Source of the DNA: a virus
IMG/VR virus record: IMGVR_UViG_3300025889_000088
Span: 30,520 to 94,519 of that record
Reading direction: 5' to 3' (one strand)
DNA length: 64,000 nt
Positions 63,864-64,000 of the stretch are shown in pieces; position 1 is the stretch's first letter, and the number at the start of each line of letters is the position of its first letter. A model generated the notes under the pieces. That model saw only the letters and a program-made list of their open reading frames with translations, had not been told where the DNA came from and ran no database searches. The position numbers and the translations under genes are program-made.

Positions 63864-64000
63864 TTATAAAAACATTAATGATGTTGCATCATCAGATACA
63901 GTTGGGGTATAATTTTCTCCGGAAAAAATTAAAATTTCTCCTACATTTTCTCCTACATTTTCTCCTACATTTTCTTCTACTTTACCTTTACCATTACCTT
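63864..64000 (-). CDS. C-terminus of a repeat-bearing protein, 5' part outside window
   Basis: Open frame from the window edge to TAA at 63864, 45 codons. Reads GNGKGKVEENVGENVGENVG, then EILIFSGENYTPTVSDDATS. The Gly/Lys/Glu repeats followed by a short beta-type tail look like the end of a structural or secreted protein. Not recognised. Confidence 0.6.
   Translation of the reverse strand, partial: GNGKGKVEENVGENVGENVGEILIFSGENYTPTVSDDATSLMFL
63930..63979 (-). repeat. 12-bp tandem repeat encoding ENVG
   Basis: Plus-strand unit CTCCTACATTTT occurs three times with a diverged fourth copy (CTTCTAC). In the minus-strand frame it encodes Glu-Asn-Val-Gly, and 12 bp keeps frame, so copy number can change without breaking the gene. 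Confidence 0.8.

Noticed and set aside
1-64000. tRNA genes and CRISPR arrays
   Set aside because: No T-loop/anticodon combinations forming a cloverleaf and no spaced direct repeats were found by eye; a tRNAscan run could still reveal one.

Overview
The window looks like part of a large T4-like (myovirus-type) tailed phage genome from an aquatic setting. Support: tightly packed genes with overlapping stops and starts, almost all on the minus strand; TATAAATA boxes like T4 late promoters in front of virion genes; a gp44-type clamp-loader ATPase, a gp31/GroES-like co-chaperonin, a T4-type lysozyme, thymidylate synthase, DHFR, PhoH, MazG and homing endonucleases; and many auxiliary metabolic genes. 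The host cannot be named. A phasin-like protein, TctA/TctC transport proteins, an SbmA/BacA-type transporter and lipoproteins with lipoboxes point to a Gram-negative, probably proteobacterial, heterotroph. No capsid, terminase or portal gene is visible, and no tRNA was recognised.

Layout. 1-1.6 kb: tail-associated and small genes, with a glycosyltransferase-like gene cut by the window edge. 1.6-8.5 kb: nucleotide metabolism (ThyA, DHFR) and a protein-quality-control block (ClpP, ClpA-like ATPase, DnaJ). 8.5-9.9 kb: lysis cassette (endolysin, holin, two spanin-like genes). 10-15.5 kb: two unrecognised proteins, a TctC-TctA pair, and sulfotransferase-like and methyltransferase genes. 15.7-27.3 kb: PhoH, glycosyltransferase-like and HAD proteins, clamp loader, GroES-like protein, a fragment resembling DNA polymerase III alpha, MazG. 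27.3-31.7 kb: virion fibre and baseplate-type proteins. 31.8-38.2 kb: HtrA protease, A-type Fe-S carrier, DNA methyltransferase-like protein, a translation initiation factor IF-1, a DUF2828 vWA protein with a long structured leader, a CCA-adding enzyme and an LPP20-like lipoprotein. 38.2-50.5 kb: many small genes, sulfotransferase, SGNH and radical SAM proteins, PurS, UvdE, a ParB-like protein, peroxiredoxin and phasin. 51-52.6 kb: GIY-YIG endonuclease and a second radical SAM gene. 52.7-62.3 kb: SbmA-like transporter and a surface-chemistry island (amidinotransferase, sulfotransferase, oxygenase-like, DegT-like, SGNH). This island ends in a nucleotide-sugar dehydrogenase split in two by a split intein, with an endonuclease gene between the halves. 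62.3-64 kb: another glycosyltransferase-like gene and the end of a repeat-bearing gene.

Expression signals fall into two groups. Sigma70-like promoters (TTGACA, 16-18 bp, TATAAT or TATACT) head many runs of small accessory genes. TATAAATA-like boxes precede virion, lysis and some auxiliary genes. In about seven genes a TAAATA core lies only 4-5 bp before the ATG and no ribosome binding site is visible. In three or four others a sigma70 -10 box lies 6-7 bp before the ATG. Both arrangements predict leaderless mRNAs, which is notable in a genome that also encodes IF-1.

The strongest candidates for something new are the fractured dehydrogenase with its split intein, the leaderless promoter pattern, the IF-1 gene, a roughly 150-nt structured RNA gene between the ParB-like and UvdE genes, and the phage-borne TctA/TctC and SbmA/BacA transport genes. 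All functional calls come from reading translated sequence by eye; no database search was possible.
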